Below, piece by piece: positions 63,446-64,000 of a DNA stretch of 64,000 nt. Both the position numbers and the translations under genes were made by a program. Numbering within the stretch: position 1 is the first letter of the stretch; each line of letters starts with the position of its first letter. Location of the stretch: the NCBI GenBank assembly GCA_022432975.1, contig CM039502.1, positions 3,524,375-3,588,374 of the forward strand, written 5' to 3'. A model generated the notes under the pieces. The model worked only from the letters and a program-made list of their open reading frames with translations. It had not been told where the DNA came from and did not search any database. Origin of the DNA: Begonia masoniana. Lineage: Eukaryota; Streptophyta; Magnoliopsida; Cucurbitales; Begoniaceae.

Positions 63446-63620
63446 TAAAGAGTAAAGAGGATTGCGCAGACCTTTAAAACTCATAGATGAGTAATGAGTT
63501 GGCGACGTGGCTTGAACATGGAGTTAGCGACGTCCTTAAACCCTAAATATCAGTGATTGTACTTCATCCTCAAAACCCTAGCGGCCTAGTTCTCTGCTTT
63601 CATCAATTTCTATCACAGAA

Positions 63621-64000
63621 ATGGCATTCCCTCTGTTTCTCTTAATTCTTTATATGTGATCGATTATCTACATTCTTAGAAATTAAGTGATGATTTATTT
63701 TTCCTCTCGTTTTCTCTTATTTTTCACGTATTTGCAGACTGGAGAGGCGGTGAATCCCAAAGCATATCCCCTTGCTGATTCACAGCTCACAATCACCATT
63801 CTTGATCTTATTCAACAAGCTGCTAACTATAAGCAGCTCAAAAAAGGTGCCAATGAAGGTACTTCCTCATCGCGTGAAATTGGAATTCCCGTTTGGCTGT
63901 TTAGTTAATACGCTGAATTTTTAAATGAATGTTATTCCAGCAACCAAGACGCTGAATCGGGGTATATCTGAGTTTGTTGTTATGGCTGCGGATGCAGAGC
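63621..64000 (+). CDS. SNU13: SNU13/NHP2L1 (15.5K) L7Ae-family protein, 5' part only
   Basis: The protein binds kink-turn RNA in U4 snRNA and box C/D snoRNAs in the nucleus. The visible part is exon 1 (coding only ATG, 63621-63623), exon 2 (63738-63858) and exon 3 from 63941 past the window end. After the initiator Met it reads [37 protein letters not shown], then [23 protein letters not shown]...TKTLNRG is the RNA-contacting loop of L7Ae proteins. The phases of exons 2 and 3 fit. Oddity: immediately after the ATG the sequence is gcattc rather than gt, so intron 1 would need a GC donor or the real start lies elsewhere. Confidence 0.88.

Larger units (their letters stand above)
60156..63620. 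other. Intergenic region between ethanolamine kinase and SNU13
   Basis: No gene is seen. It includes the kinase promoter (60156-60350), an LTR fragment near 60456-60600, AT-rich spacer, a foldback MITE (62537-63076) and a degenerate ccggttcc-rich repeat (63092-63445). Confidence 0.55.

Overview
The window is nuclear DNA from a flowering plant, most likely a woody eudicot. It is AT-rich, its genes carry many short introns with GT-AG borders, and its proteins match plant families. Retroelement debris separates the genes. I cannot name the species. All exon borders below were read by eye from splice signals and family resemblance.

Ten host genes can be supported. Left to right they are: a CYP734A brassinosteroid-inactivating P450 (+, 2005-4471); a small four-CxxC DnaJ-like zinc protein (-, 10957-11511); a PINOID2-type AGC kinase with a one-base frame break (+, 14408-16022); a three-finger RanBP2/NZF protein (+, 26909-27680); a C3H39/56-like CCCH protein (+, 30884-32882); a C3H17-like CCCH protein (+, 34047-37061); an LC8-type dynein light chain (-, 37407-38437); a glyoxalase-I/VOC protein (-, 48310-49403); an ethanolamine kinase with 11 exons (-, 55951-60155); and the 5' part of SNU13/NHP2L1 (+, 63621 to the window end). 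There is no operon logic. Two themes link neighbours: hormone control (CYP734A and the PIN-directed kinase) and RNA binding (two CCCH proteins, the NZF protein, SNU13).

Mobile DNA fills most of the rest. It includes a tandem TRIM array of three LTRs and two internal domains (25603-26461), a truncated copia element with its primer site (28206-28975), and a hAT-type element with an 8-bp target duplication (29725-30557). There is also a Mutator-like foldback MITE with a 9-bp duplication (39109-39756). At 41366-46428 lies a minus-strand pararetrovirus-like relic with six ORFs, two ATGA junctions, a 35S-type TATA box and a degraded tRNA-Met primer site. At 50412-53642 a gypsy fragment abuts a copia fragment. 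Inside the copia fragment sits a complete 710-bp Cassandra-type TRIM whose two LTRs carry 5S-rRNA-derived cores in opposite orientations.

Several host genes show fresh rearrangement. The first exon and promoter of the C3H17 gene have a diverged copy upstream of the C3H39-like gene, in a splice-compatible phase. The glyoxalase gene carries a near-identical second copy of its promoter and exon 1 inside its own intron 2. A copia LTR pair sits in an intron of the ethanolamine kinase gene.
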